Position numbers and translations under genes: made by a program. The notes beneath the pieces were generated by a model. The model was not told the DNA's origin. It saw only the letters and a list, made by a program, of their open reading frames with translations, and ran no database searches. 64,000 bases of DNA from Pseudooceanicola sp. (GTDB lineage: Bacteria; Pseudomonadota; Alphaproteobacteria; Rhodobacterales; Rhodobacteraceae): positions 1-64,000 of the forward strand of contig NZ_JARGNH010000014.1 in assembly GCF_029213205.1 (NCBI RefSeq), written 5' to 3'. Below, in pieces: positions 43,981-52,876 of this stretch; positions within the stretch are counted from its first letter, which is position 1, and each line of letters begins with the position of its first letter.

Positions 43981-45234
43981 ATGAACGCCCCCACCCGCAC
44001 CAAGGTTACCGTCAATGACCGCAGCTATCCCTGGCCGCTGCGCCCGGCCATCGCGATCTGCCTGGACGGCTGCGAACCTGCCTATCTTGAGGTGGCGATC
44101 GCCGCGGGGCAAATGCCCAACCTCGCCCGGATCCGCCAGACCGGCAGCGACCGGCTGGCGCATTCGGTGATCCCGTCCTTCACCAATCCCAACAACCTGT
44201 CGATTGCCACCGGGTGCCCGCCCGCCGTGCATGGCATCTGCGGCAATTACCTGTTCGAGCCGGAAACCGGCGAAGAGGTGATGATGAACGACGTCCGATT
44301 CCTGCGCGCGCCGACCGTCTTTGCCGCCTTCCAGCAGGCCGGGGCCAAGGTCGCCATCGTCACCGCCAAGGACAAGCTGCGGGCGCTGCTCGGCGCCGGG
44401 CTGACCCATGGCGCCGAGGGGGCGATCTGCTTCTCCTCGGAAAAATCCGATACCACCACCCTGGCCGAACATGGGGTCGACACGGCCAACCTCTGGCTGG
44501 GCCGTCCGGTGCCCGAGGTCTATTCGGCGGAACTATCGGAATTCGTGTTTGCCGCCGGGGTCAAGCTGCTGCGCGAGCAGCGACCGGACCTGATGTATCT
44601 GACCACCACCGATTATGTGCAGCACAAATTCGCCCCCGAGGATGCCGAGGCGCAGGCGTTTTACGCGATGTTCGACCGCTACCTGGGCGAGCTCGACGCG
44701 TTGGGGGCTGCCATTGTGGTGACCGCCGATCATGGGATGAAAGCCAAGCATGACGCCAGCGGCGCCCCCAATGTGATCTATGTGCAGGACCTGCTTGACG
44801 ACTGGCTGGGCCAGGGTGCCGCGCGGCTGATCCTGCCGATCACCGACCCCTATGTGGTGCATCACGGCGCGCTTGGCGGCTTTGCCACCGCCTATCTGCC
44901 GGATGGCGCCGACCGCGCCGACATCATCGCCCGGCTCACCGCACGCCCCGAACTGATCGCGGTTATGAGCCGCGAAGCGGCGGTGGCACGGTTCGAACTG
45001 CCCGCCGACCGGATCGGCGATATCGTGATGATCTCCAGCGAAACCATGACCATCGGCACCTCGGCGGAGCGCCACGATCTGGCGGCGCTGAAGGAACCGC
45101 TGCGCAGCCATGGCGGGCTGACCGAACAGGTGGTGCCGTTCATCGTCAACCAGGCGCTGCCCGACCTGCCCGGCGCGCCGGAGCTGCGCAATTTCGACGC
45201 GCTCTATTTCGCCTGCATGGCGGCGGCGACATGA
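43981..45234 (+). CDS. phnA: phosphonoacetate hydrolase
   Basis: This 417-residue alkaline phosphatase-superfamily enzyme cleaves the C-P bond of phosphonoacetate to acetate and phosphate. Metal and nucleophile sites are visible: Asp in [12 protein letters not shown], the nucleophilic Thr in [13 protein letters not shown], His/Asp in [12 protein letters not shown] and a late His in GGLTEQ-preceding RSHGG. It lies 15 bases after phnW and overlaps phnY by four bases. It is the last step of the PhnW-PhnY-PhnA route, which unlike C-P lyase is usually independent of phosphate starvation. Confidence 0.95.
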   Translation: MNAPTRTKVTVNDRSYPWPLRPAIAICLDGCEPAYLEVAIAAGQMPNLARIRQTGSDRLAHSVIPSFTNPNNLSIATGCPPAVHGICGNYLFEPETGEEVMMNDVRFLRAPTVFAAFQQAGAKVAIVTAKDKLRALLGAGLTHGAEGAICFSSEKSDTTTLAEHGVDTANLWLGRPVPEVYSAELSEFVFAAGVKLLREQRPDLMYLTTTDYVQHKFAPEDAEAQAFYAMFDRYLGELDALGAAIVVTADHGMKAKHDASGAPNVIYVQDLLDDWLGQGAARLILPITDPYVVHHGALGGFATAYLPDGADRADIIARLTARPELIAVMSREAAVARFELPADRIGDIVMISSETMTIGTSAERHDLAALKEPLRSHGGLTEQVVPFIVNQALPDLPGAPELRNFDALYFACMAAAT

Positions 45235-46682
45235 AGGACATCGCCCCGCCCCGCCATGAGCCGATGCGCATCGCCGGACGCAAGGTCGATGCCGAGGCGG
45301 TGATCGAGGTGCGCTACCCCTGGGATGACAGCGTGGTCGGCACCGTCCCCGCTGCCAGCGCCGCGCAGGTGCGCGCGGCCTTTGCGATTGCCGCGCGCTA
45401 TCGCGCCCGGCTGACCCGGCATGAGCGTCAGGCGATCCTGATGCGCGCCGCCGACCTGCTGGCGGCGCGGCGCGAATCGCTGTCCGGGTTGATCACCCTG
45501 GAATTGGGCGTCAGCCGCGCCGATGCCCGCTATGAGGTCGGGCGGGCGGTGGATGTCTTTGCCCTGACCGCACAGATGTGCCTGCAGGACGATGGCCAGA
45601 GCTTTGCCTGCGACATCACCCCGGGCGGCAAGGCACGGCGGATCTTTACCCTGCAGGAACCGCTGCGCGCGATATCGGCGATCACCCCGTTCAATCACCC
45701 GTTGAACATGATCGCTCACAAGGTCGCCCCGGCGATCGCCACCAACAATTGCGTGGTGCTGAAGCCGACCGAACAGACCCCGATGACCGCGCTGATGCTG
45801 GCCGATATCCTCTATGAAGCCGGGTTGCCGCCGGAAATGCTGTCGGTGGTCACCGGCTGGCCCGCTGAGATCGGTGATGAAATGATCCTCAATCCGGCGG
45901 CAGAGCTGATCACCTTTACCGGTGGCGTGGCGGTGGGCAAGCTGATCGCCGCCAAAGCCGGTTACACGCGTAAGGTGCTGGAACTCGGCGGCAATGACCC
46001 GCTGATTGTGCTGAATGACCTGGATGACGACGACCTGGCGCGCGCCGCCGATCTGGCGGTCACCGGCGCGACCAAGAATTCCGGCCAGCGCTGCACCGCG
46101 GTGAAACGCATTCTGGTGCAGGACTCGGTCGCCGACCGCTTTGTGCCGCTGCTGCTGGACCGGGCCCGGGCGATCCGCTTTGGCGATCCGATGGATCCGG
46201 CGACCGAGCTGGGCTGCGTGGTTTCCGCCGAGGCGGCAGCGCTGTTCGAACGCCGGGTGCAGCAGGCCGCCGAGGGGGGCGCCGATCTGCTCTATCATCC
46301 GGGCCGTCGCGGCGCGCTGTTGCCGCCGATCGTGCTGGACCGGGTCGATCCGGCCAGCGAATTGGTGCGCGAGGAAACCTTTGGCCCGGTGATCCCGGTG
46401 ATCCGGGTGCCCGATGAGGATGACGCGGTGATCGCGATTTCCAACGGCACGGCTTTCGGGCTGTCCTCGGGCGTCTGCACCCATGATTACCGCCGCATGC
46501 AGCGCTATATCCACGGGCTGAACGTCGGCACGGTGAACATTTGGGAGGTGCCCGGCTATCGCACCGAAATGTCGCCCTTTGGCGGCATCAAGGACTCCGG
46601 CAACGGCGCCAAGGAGGGCGTGGTGGAGGCGATGAAAAGCTACACCAACCTCAAGACCTTTAGCCTGCCCTGGGCGGGCTGA
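45231..46682 (+). CDS. phnY: phosphonoacetaldehyde dehydrogenase
   Basis: This 483-residue aldehyde dehydrogenase oxidises phosphonoacetaldehyde to phosphonoacetate with NAD. ALDH motifs: [16 protein letters not shown], the general-base Glu in LELGGNDP and the catalytic Cys in [12 protein letters not shown]. The C-terminal [13 protein letters not shown] is typical. The start overlaps the phnA stop (ATGA). Presence with PhnW and PhnA identifies the aldehyde substrate; alone it would be a general ALDH. Confidence 0.94.
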   Translation: MKDIAPPRHEPMRIAGRKVDAEAVIEVRYPWDDSVVGTVPAASAAQVRAAFAIAARYRARLTRHERQAILMRAADLLAARRESLSGLITLELGVSRADARYEVGRAVDVFALTAQMCLQDDGQSFACDITPGGKARRIFTLQEPLRAISAITPFNHPLNMIAHKVAPAIATNNCVVLKPTEQTPMTALMLADILYEAGLPPEMLSVVTGWPAEIGDEMILNPAAELITFTGGVAVGKLIAAKAGYTRKVLELGGNDPLIVLNDLDDDDLARAADLAVTGATKNSGQRCTAVKRILVQDSVADRFVPLLLDRARAIRFGDPMDPATELGCVVSAEAAALFERRVQQAAEGGADLLYHPGRRGALLPPIVLDRVDPASELVREETFGPVIPVIRVPDEDDAVIAISNGTAFGLSSGVCTHDYRRMQRYIHGLNVGTVNIWEVPGYRTEMSPFGGIKDSGNGAKEGVVEAMKSYTNLKTFSLPWAG

Positions 46683-46711
46683 GCTTAGCCGGGGCCTGAG
46701 TTCGAACCGCG

Positions 46712-46778
46712 CGGGGGGCTGTCTGCCCCCCGACGCGCTGCGCGCGTCCCCCCCGAGGATATTTTTTACCAGAGGAAG
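46712..46778 (+). repeat. dispersed intergenic repeat, copy F
   Basis: CGGGGGGCTGTCTGCCCCCCG hairpin, a second hairpin ACGCGCTGCGCGCGT, then CCCCCCCGAGGATATTTTTTACCAGAGGAAG. It is located between the convergent phnY and phosphonate monoester hydrolase-like genes, where it could also act as a terminator. Confidence 0.8.
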
Positions 46779-46790
46779 TTGGGTGTCGGA

Positions 46791-48293
46791 TCAGGCGCCC
46801 TGCGCCAACCCGGTCAGGCGGCGGTCACGGCGTTCCGCCATCCGGTCGAGCATCTTGCCGCGCAGCCGGGCGATCTGTGGCAGATAGGCCGGATCAGTGG
46901 CGAGGTTGCTGACCTCATCCGGGTCATTTTGCAAATCGAACAGCATCGGTGCCACCCCGCCGCCGAAATGCACATATTTCCAGCGGTCCTCGCGCAGGAT
47001 CGTGGCGCCCGCCTGATATTCGCTGAGGCCGAGATGCTGCATGAACCGGGTCGGATCCTGGGGATGGCCGAAATCGGCCTCGGCCAGCAGCGCGTCACGC
47101 CAATCCGCGGGCGGGATGCCGGTGCCGAACGGCAACAGCGAACGCCCGTCCATCGCTGCCGGCACCTCCAGGCCGATCCAGTCGAGGATGGTCGGGGTGA
47201 CATCGACGCTTTCGGTGAGCGCGGTGACACGGGCGCCCGCAGCGGCACCGGGGACCCGCAGGATCAGCGGCACATGGAAGGCGGCGTCAAACACGCTTTC
47301 CTTGCCGAACATCGCCTTGTCCCCCAGCATTTCGCCATGATCGGCGGTCAGCACGATCAGTGTGTCGCGGTCCTGACCCGTCGCGGCCAGCCAGTCCAGA
47401 ACCCGGCCGAAATGATGGTCGACCTCGGCCACCAGCCCCAGGTAGACGGCGCGCAGATCGGCAAGCATCGCAAGCGACAGCGCCCGGTTGTCGCCGTCAT
47501 GGCCATGAAACAGCGACCGGTTCGAAGGCCGCGAGAACCAGGCCTCGACAAATGGGTGATCCGGCGCCGCAAGGTTGGGCGCCGGTAAAGCGGCGGCGTC
47601 GATCAGCCGGTTCCAGGGCGCCGGGGCGACCAGCGGCGGATGCGGCCGGATATAGGCGAGATGGGCAAACCAGGGGCCGAAGTCGCGGCGATAGTCCAGC
47701 GCCTCCAGCGTCCGGGTGGTCAGGTAAGCGGTGTCGGAATCTGCGGCCGCAAAGATCGCCGGATCGCGCGGGCCACCATTGCCGGAGGGCACGTAATAGC
47801 TGGGCCAGCCGTCCTCGCGCAGGTGGATGTCATAGCCCTTGGCGCGCAAATCGGCGGGCCATGCGCGCCCCGCCTCCATCTGCATTTCCACCACCTCGCG
47901 AAAGCCCGGCGCCACCCCCTCATAGACGCTGAGGTCCGGATCCTCGGGATCGCGACCGGTCGGATCGGGGGCAATGTCGGTATAGCCGAACAGCAAAGGT
48001 TCATAACCCGCCCGGCGCGCCTCGGTGGCGATGGTGGCGTGGTGGCGGGCCAGCGGGGTGCCGTTGCGGATTGCACGGTGGTTCATCGCATAGAGCCCGG
48101 TCAGCAACGAGGCGCGGGCCGGGCCGCAAGGCAGTGTGACGGTGAAATGGTTCTCGAACAGGATACCGCTGGCAGCAAGCCGGTCGAGGTTGGGGGTCGG
48201 CACATGTGGGGCCAGCGGTCCGGTGAGGATTGAGGCCACGCATTGATCGAGCGTGACAAAGAGGACATTGCCGGGGCCGGTTGGTCGGGTCAT
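46791..48293 (-). CDS. phosphonate monoester hydrolase / sulfatase-family phosphodiesterase
   Basis: This 500-residue alkaline phosphatase-superfamily enzyme closely follows the pattern of phosphonate monoester hydrolases. It has a single Asp-Gln at the N-terminal metal site (FVTLDQCV) rather than the DDQ of typical sulfatases, and the formylglycine motif in TLPCGPARASLLTGLYAMNHRA. The metal-site TADHGEMLGD and the C-terminal KYVHFGGGVAPMLFDLQND follow. The Cys must be converted to formylglycine by a sulfatase-maturing enzyme not seen here. These enzymes hydrolyse phosphonate monoesters and phosphodiesters, with side activity on sulfates. It is last in line after an Opp-type importer and next to phnWAY. 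Confidence 0.88.
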   Translation of the reverse strand: MTRPTGPGNVLFVTLDQCVASILTGPLAPHVPTPNLDRLAASGILFENHFTVTLPCGPARASLLTGLYAMNHRAIRNGTPLARHHATIATEARRAGYEPLLFGYTDIAPDPTGRDPEDPDLSVYEGVAPGFREVVEMQMEAGRAWPADLRAKGYDIHLREDGWPSYYVPSGNGGPRDPAIFAAADSDTAYLTTRTLEALDYRRDFGPWFAHLAYIRPHPPLVAPAPWNRLIDAAALPAPNLAAPDHPFVEAWFSRPSNRSLFHGHDGDNRALSLAMLADLRAVYLGLVAEVDHHFGRVLDWLAATGQDRDTLIVLTADHGEMLGDKAMFGKESVFDAAFHVPLILRVPGAAAGARVTALTESVDVTPTILDWIGLEVPAAMDGRSLLPFGTGIPPADWRDALLAEADFGHPQDPTRFMQHLGLSEYQAGATILREDRWKYVHFGGGVAPMLFDLQNDPDEVSNLATDPAYLPQIARLRGKMLDRMAERRDRRLTGLAQGA

Positions 48294-48332
48294 TGCGTCG
48301 GGCCGGTGGCGTGTCGGGTGGCTGCGGCCGGA

Positions 48333-48384
48333 CCGGGGGTTTCACACCCCCGGACCCCCGTGGAATATTTTTGGCAAGATGAAG
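48333..48384 (+). repeat. dispersed intergenic repeat, copy G
   Basis: CCGGGGGTTTCACACCCCCGG hairpin, then ACCCCCGTGGAATATTT, TTGGCAAGATGAAG. Same tail variant as copy B (GGCAAGATGAAG). It lies between the hydrolase and ATPase genes. Confidence 0.75.
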
Positions 48385-48405
48385 CGGGCGGCTGGGTTGG
48401 GTTGA

Positions 48406-49434
48406 TCATCTGGGCGACCGGGCACTGGCGGCGGGACGGGAGAAGTCGAAATCAGCGGCGAAATGGCAGGCGGCGCGATGCCCCGGCGCCACCTCGCGCA
48501 GGGCTGGAACGCTGGTCTTGCAGGCGTCCTGGGCAAAGCGGCAGCGGGTGTGGAATTTGCATCCTGCAGGCGGGTTGGCCGGCGACGGAATTTCGCCCTC
48601 AAGCTTTTCCGCGGTTTTCGGCGCGTCCGGGTCCAGCGCCGGGATCGCCGAGAACAGCGCCGAGGTATAGGGGTGGCGCGGTCGGGCAAAGAGGCTGCGG
48701 GTCGGGGCGACCTCGACGATCTGGCCGAGATACATCACCGCCACCGCGTCGCAGACATGGGCGACCACCGAGAGGTCGTGGCTGATGAACAGAAAGCCGA
48801 TGCCCATATCGGCCTGGATCTGTTTCAGCAGGTTCAGCACATCGGCCTGGATCGAGACATCGAGCGCCGCGACGCTTTCATCGGCGACCACGAAGCGCGG
48901 GCCCGAGACCAGCGCCCGGGCGATCGAGATCCGCTGCCGCTGACCGCCGGAAAAGGCATGTGGGAAGCGGCGCAGATGTTCGAGGTTGAGGCGGCATTTC
49001 GCCGCAATCTCGCGCACCCGCTCATCGGTTTCAGCGCGGCTTTTCGTCAGGCTCATCACCTCGAGCGGCTCGGCGATGATGTCGCGCACTGTCATCCGCG
49101 GGCTCAGCGCGGCGTAAGGGTCCTGAAAGATCAGCTGGGCGCGCTTGCGGTAGTCTTTCAGATCCGCGCCCTTGAGGCTGGTCAGATCAAAGCTGCGCTC
49201 ACCATCGCGATAGGCGATCGTGCCGGCACTGATCGGCGCCGCCTTGAGCAAGGCCCGCCCCAGCGTGGTCTTGCCCGAGCCGCTTTCGCCGACCAGGCCG
49301 AAGAACTGGCCGCGCTGGATCGAGATCGACACGCCGTCAACCGCGTTCAGCTTTGACCGACTGCCCAGCAGGCCGCGGCCCAGCGGGTAGCTGACGGTGA
49401 GGTCGCGGGCGGCGATCAGGGGATCCTGGCTCAT
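48406..49434 (-). CDS. ABC transporter ATP-binding protein, OppF/DppF type
   Basis: This 342-residue ATPase has Walker A GESGSGKTT, Q-loop IFQDPYAALSPRM, signature FSGGQRQRISIARAL, Walker B RFVVADESVAALDVS and H-loop ISHDLSVVAHV. The C-terminal oligopeptide-family extension has Cys residues (GCKFHTRCRFAQDAC) typical of OppD/F and often binding a cofactor. The start at 49434 (MSQDPLIAARD) overlaps the preceding ATPase gene stop; the longer track start is inside it. It works with the neighbouring OppD-type subunit. Confidence 0.92.
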   Translation of the reverse strand: MSQDPLIAARDLTVSYPLGRGLLGSRSKLNAVDGVSISIQRGQFFGLVGESGSGKTTLGRALLKAAPISAGTIAYRDGERSFDLTSLKGADLKDYRKRAQLIFQDPYAALSPRMTVRDIIAEPLEVMSLTKSRAETDERVREIAAKCRLNLEHLRRFPHAFSGGQRQRISIARALVSGPRFVVADESVAALDVSIQADVLNLLKQIQADMGIGFLFISHDLSVVAHVCDAVAVMYLGQIVEVAPTRSLFARPRHPYTSALFSAIPALDPDAPKTAEKLEGEIPSPANPPAGCKFHTRCRFAQDACKTSVPALREVAPGHRAACHFAADFDFSRPAASARSPR

Positions 49435-50447
49435 GCGCCCGCCCCTTCGCGCCGGGTTGCAGCCGGGGCTTCGGCGTAATGGCAGGCCACCGCGTGACCC
49501 TCGCCGAAGTCGCGGCTCGGCGGCACCTCGCGGTCGCAATGACCGGCGCGGGCGATGCCGCAGCGGGTGTGAAACACGCAGCCTGACGGCCGGTTCAGCG
49601 GCGAGGGAATATCGCCCGGGATCGGCGTCAGAGCGGCGTCGAGATCGTCGAGCTTGGGCAGCGCCTCGATCAGGCCACGGGTGTAGAGATGGCGCGGATC
49701 CCGGATCACCTGGCGGACGCTGCCGGTTTCCACGATCCGGCCGAGATACATCACCGCCACCCGGTCGGCGGTCTGCGCGATCACCCCGAGGTCATGGGTG
49801 ATGAACAGGATGCCCATGCCAAACTCGGCCACCAGATCCTTCATCAGGTCGATCACCTGCGCCTGGATCGTCACATCCAGCGCCGTGGTCGGTTCATCGG
49901 CAATCAGCAAATTCGGCGAGGTCGACAGCGCCATGGCGATCATCGCCCGCTGCCGCATGCCGCCGGAGAACTCAAAGGCGAACTGGTCAAAGCGCTTGTC
50001 CGGCGCCGGAATGCCGACCCGGTCCAGCATGTCGATGGCATGCGCCTTGGCCTGCGCTTTGCTCATCCGGGTGTGGATCAGCAGCTGTTCGACCATCTGT
50101 TCGCCAACCGTGATCGCCGGGGCGAAACTGGCCATCGGTTCCTGAAAGATCATCGAGACCGCGCCACCGCGCACCTGTTCCATGTCACGCTCGCGCTTCA
50201 GCGCCAGCACATCGGTCACCCCGGCCTCGGTGGTCAGCCGGATTTGGCTGGCCGGGCCATAGACGGCGTTGTCGGCGTTCAGACGCATCAGTGCCTTGGC
50301 GGTCACCGACTTGCCCGAGCCGCTTTCCCCGACCAGGCCCAAAACTTCGCCTGGGGCGATGTCAAAGGACAGGTCCTCGACGGCCGTGACCAGGCCCTCG
50401 TCGGTGCGGAAACGGATCGACAGATCCCGGACTGACATCAGGCTCAT
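49431..50447 (-). CDS. ABC transporter ATP-binding protein, OppD/DppD type
   Basis: This 338-residue ATPase has Walker A GESGSGKSV, Q-loop IFQEPMASFAPAI, signature FSGGMRQRAMIAMAL, Walker B NLLIADEPTTALDVT and H-loop ITHDLGVIAQT. The C-terminal Cys-rich segment is SGCVFHTRCGIARAGHC. The start ATG at 50447 overlaps the permease stop (ATGA); an in-frame ATG three codons later is an alternative. It forms the nucleotide-binding pair with the OppF-type subunit. Confidence 0.92.
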   Translation of the reverse strand: MSLMSVRDLSIRFRTDEGLVTAVEDLSFDIAPGEVLGLVGESGSGKSVTAKALMRLNADNAVYGPASQIRLTTEAGVTDVLALKRERDMEQVRGGAVSMIFQEPMASFAPAITVGEQMVEQLLIHTRMSKAQAKAHAIDMLDRVGIPAPDKRFDQFAFEFSGGMRQRAMIAMALSTSPNLLIADEPTTALDVTIQAQVIDLMKDLVAEFGMGILFITHDLGVIAQTADRVAVMYLGRIVETGSVRQVIRDPRHLYTRGLIEALPKLDDLDAALTPIPGDIPSPLNRPSGCVFHTRCGIARAGHCDREVPPSRDFGEGHAVACHYAEAPAATRREGAGA

Positions 50448-51607
50448 TTCTTGACCCCCGCATAAGGGTCGGCGGCGTCGCGCAACCCGTCGCCGACATA
50501 GACAAAGGCCATCACCAGGGCGATGAAGAACAGCACCGGGATGAAATACCATTGGTAGTTCAGCAGCACGTCGGCGCTGGTCGTGTTCTGCAACATCACC
50601 CCCAGCGAATTCACCGGGTCCTTCAGCCCCAGGCCGATGAACGACAGAGCCGTTTCGCTGAGCACGATATAGGGAAACGAGATCACCAGGTCGACGATGA
50701 TATAGCTGGTGAAACTGGGCAGCAGATGGCGGCGGATGATATGTCCGGCGCCCGCCCCCTGCAACTGTGCTGCCAGCACATATTCCTGATTGCGCTCGAC
50801 CAGCAGATGGGTGCGCACCCGCCGCGCCAGGGTCGGCCAATTGATGAATCCGATGATGATCGAGATAAAGAAGAACCGCATCTCGGAGGACCATTCCTGT
50901 GGAATGAACGCGGCAATGGCCATGAACAGCGGAATGATCGGAATGGTTCGGATCGCGTCGGTCACCATCTGGATCACCCCGTCGATCCAGCCGCCGAAAT
51001 ACCCGGCGATGCCACCGATCATCAGCGCCATGACAAAGGAGATCATCACCCCCAGCGCGCCAACCGCCAGCGAGGTATAGATCGCATGCAGGGTGCGCGA
51101 AAAGATGTCCTTGCCGGTGTCATCTGTGCCGAACAGATGGACAAAGCCCTTGTCGACGCCAAACAGATGCAGGTTGGATTTGACCGGCCCGATCGAATAA
51201 TCCCAGTCGCGCACGAACATCTGGACATAACGCCGATCCTCGGTGTCGATGGTGGTCACCCAGCGGAAATTGGTCTTGATCGACCGCTCGCGTTTGACCC
51301 CATAGATAAACGGCCGCCAGGAACATCCGTTGTCGTCGCAAAACTTCGGCAGTTGCGGCGCACCATTGGTGTAATCCTTGTCGCGGCCCTTGATCGTGGG
51401 ATCATGCGGCGACAGGAACGGCGCGAATATCCCGGTCAGGATCAGCCCGATCAGGATGATCCCGGCGATCATCGCGCTGGTGTTGCGGCGAAACCGGGCC
51501 CAGATCAGCTGATATTGCGAGGCGGTGAAATAGGCCTCGCGCGCCCGCTGGCTGGCGTCATCCTCGGCGCCCGCAAGCGGCGGTGTCTTGATCTCGGCCG
51601 GGCTCAT
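50444..51607 (-). CDS. ABC transporter permease, OppC/DppC type
   Basis: This 387-residue permease has an N-terminal cytoplasmic tail, a first helix (MIAGIILIGLILTGIFAPFL), a large periplasmic loop longer than in OppC (about residues 75-160), then five helices. The coupling loop is in YVLAAQLQGAGAGHIIRRHLLP. DTGKDIFSRTLHAIYTSL is the conserved DppC/OppC segment before helix 2. The enlarged loop and 'YGVKRERS' region are typical of a subgroup seen in alphaproteobacteria. Start at 51607 or two codons upstream at 51613. Confidence 0.9.
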   Translation of the reverse strand: MSPAEIKTPPLAGAEDDASQRAREAYFTASQYQLIWARFRRNTSAMIAGIILIGLILTGIFAPFLSPHDPTIKGRDKDYTNGAPQLPKFCDDNGCSWRPFIYGVKRERSIKTNFRWVTTIDTEDRRYVQMFVRDWDYSIGPVKSNLHLFGVDKGFVHLFGTDDTGKDIFSRTLHAIYTSLAVGALGVMISFVMALMIGGIAGYFGGWIDGVIQMVTDAIRTIPIIPLFMAIAAFIPQEWSSEMRFFFISIIIGFINWPTLARRVRTHLLVERNQEYVLAAQLQGAGAGHIIRRHLLPSFTSYIIVDLVISFPYIVLSETALSFIGLGLKDPVNSLGVMLQNTTSADVLLNYQWYFIPVLFFIALVMAFVYVGDGLRDAADPYAGVKK

Positions 51608-51639
51608 CGGCACAGCGACGACCCGGCAGTCGCCCCCCC

Positions 51640-51710
51640 GCTTCCTCTGGTCGAAAATATCCTCGGGGGGAGTCGCGACAGCGTCGCGGCGGGGGGCGGA
51701 CAGCCCCCCT
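51640..51710 (-). repeat. dispersed intergenic repeat, copy H
   Basis: Read on the minus strand: GGGGGGCTGTCCGCCCCCC hairpin, a second hairpin built on GCCGCGACGCTGTCGCGAC, then TCCCCCCGAGGATATTT, TCGACCAGAGGAAGC. It lies between the two permease genes of the Opp-type operon. Confidence 0.8.
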
Positions 51711-51743
51711 GCCCGGTGCGAACCTGCGGCAGGTCTGACATGC

Positions 51744-52754
51744 TCATCTCCCCATCACCGATTTGCGCACTCTCGGATCGATCAGCGCCAACGCCAGATC
51801 GGTGAGAAAATTCAGGCTCACGATGGTCGCGGTCAGCATGAAGATGATCGCCCCCGCCAATTGCTGATCATTCGACCGCGCCAGGCTTTCCAGCAGCAGC
51901 GCACCGGCTTCGGTCAGGGTCAGGATCACCGCGACAATCGGCAATTCGTTGAAGATCCGGTTGAGGTCAAAGCCCAGCGAATTGATGATCGGCCCCAGCG
52001 CATGCCTTGCCGGATAGCGCCAGAGCAAGCGGCGGCCATAAAGCCCGCGCGCCCGTGCTGCGGTGACATAGAGCTTGCCGTTCTCATCCAGCATCAAGGC
52101 CCGCACCGTTTGCAGCGCAAAGGCAGTGGCCGACCAGCCGAGGATGAACACCGGGAGCCAGGCCCGGCTGAGGAAATCCAGGAATTTGGCCACCGACCAG
52201 GGTGCGTCGCGGTATTCGGGCGAAAACAGCCCGGTCAGGCTGTCGCCCCAGAGCACCGTTGAGACCAACATGATCATCAGCGCCAGCAGGAAATTTGGCA
52301 TCGCCAGCCCCAGGTAGCTGACAAAGCGCAGCGATCCGTTCAGCAAGACGGATTTCGACGAGGCCGCTATGATCCCCACCGGGATTGCTATGAGATAGGC
52401 GAATAACAGCGCTGCGAAACAGATCGCCGCCGAAATCGCGAATTTGTCGCCCAACAGATCGTTGATGTTCAGCCGCAGGATGCAGCTGTCGCCGAAATCG
52501 CCATGCACAAAGACATTGCCGACCCAGCTGCCCCAGCGGATCAGGAACGGCCGGTCCAGGCCCAGGCGCCGTTCCTCGGCCTCGATATCAGCGATGGAAA
52601 TGCCCGAACCTTGGGTGTTCTTGAAGGCGAGATAGCGTTCCGCGCAGGTGCCCGGCACCAGCTCCATCAAGGTAAAGACAATCAGCGATACCAGCAGCAG
52701 GGTGAACAGCGCCATCGCGGCGCGGATCACGGCGAATCTCGCGAAGTGCAGCAT
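51744..52754 (-). CDS. ABC transporter permease, OppB/DppB type
   Basis: This 336-residue permease has an N-terminal helix (MALFTLLLVSLIVFTLMELV), five further helices, a cytoplasmic coupling loop in KLYVTAARARGLYGRRLLWRYPARHAL and the C-terminal ATIVSLNFLTDLALALIDPRVR typical of the family. It pairs with the OppC-type permease, with repeat copy H lying between the two genes. The stretch between this gene and the binding-protein gene is 122 bases with no recognised feature. Confidence 0.92.
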   Translation of the reverse strand: MLHFARFAVIRAAMALFTLLLVSLIVFTLMELVPGTCAERYLAFKNTQGSGISIADIEAEERRLGLDRPFLIRWGSWVGNVFVHGDFGDSCILRLNINDLLGDKFAISAAICFAALLFAYLIAIPVGIIAASSKSVLLNGSLRFVSYLGLAMPNFLLALMIMLVSTVLWGDSLTGLFSPEYRDAPWSVAKFLDFLSRAWLPVFILGWSATAFALQTVRALMLDENGKLYVTAARARGLYGRRLLWRYPARHALGPIINSLGFDLNRIFNELPIVAVILTLTEAGALLLESLARSNDQQLAGAIIFMLTATIVSLNFLTDLALALIDPRVRKSVMGR

Positions 52755-52876
52755 CAGTTCCCTGTCGTCCCCTTGGCCGGATCTTCGGCCTTGTTGGGAA
52801 CCGGGCGATGGCTCAGCGCCGCCCGGTCCGTCGGTTCATCCGGCCCTGAGGGGCCCGGTATTGTCAGGCCCGAGGA

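Noticed and set aside
46699-46712. tRNA-like T-arm sequence GAGTTCGAACC
   Set aside because: No anticodon arm, D arm or acceptor stem pairs around it on either strand.
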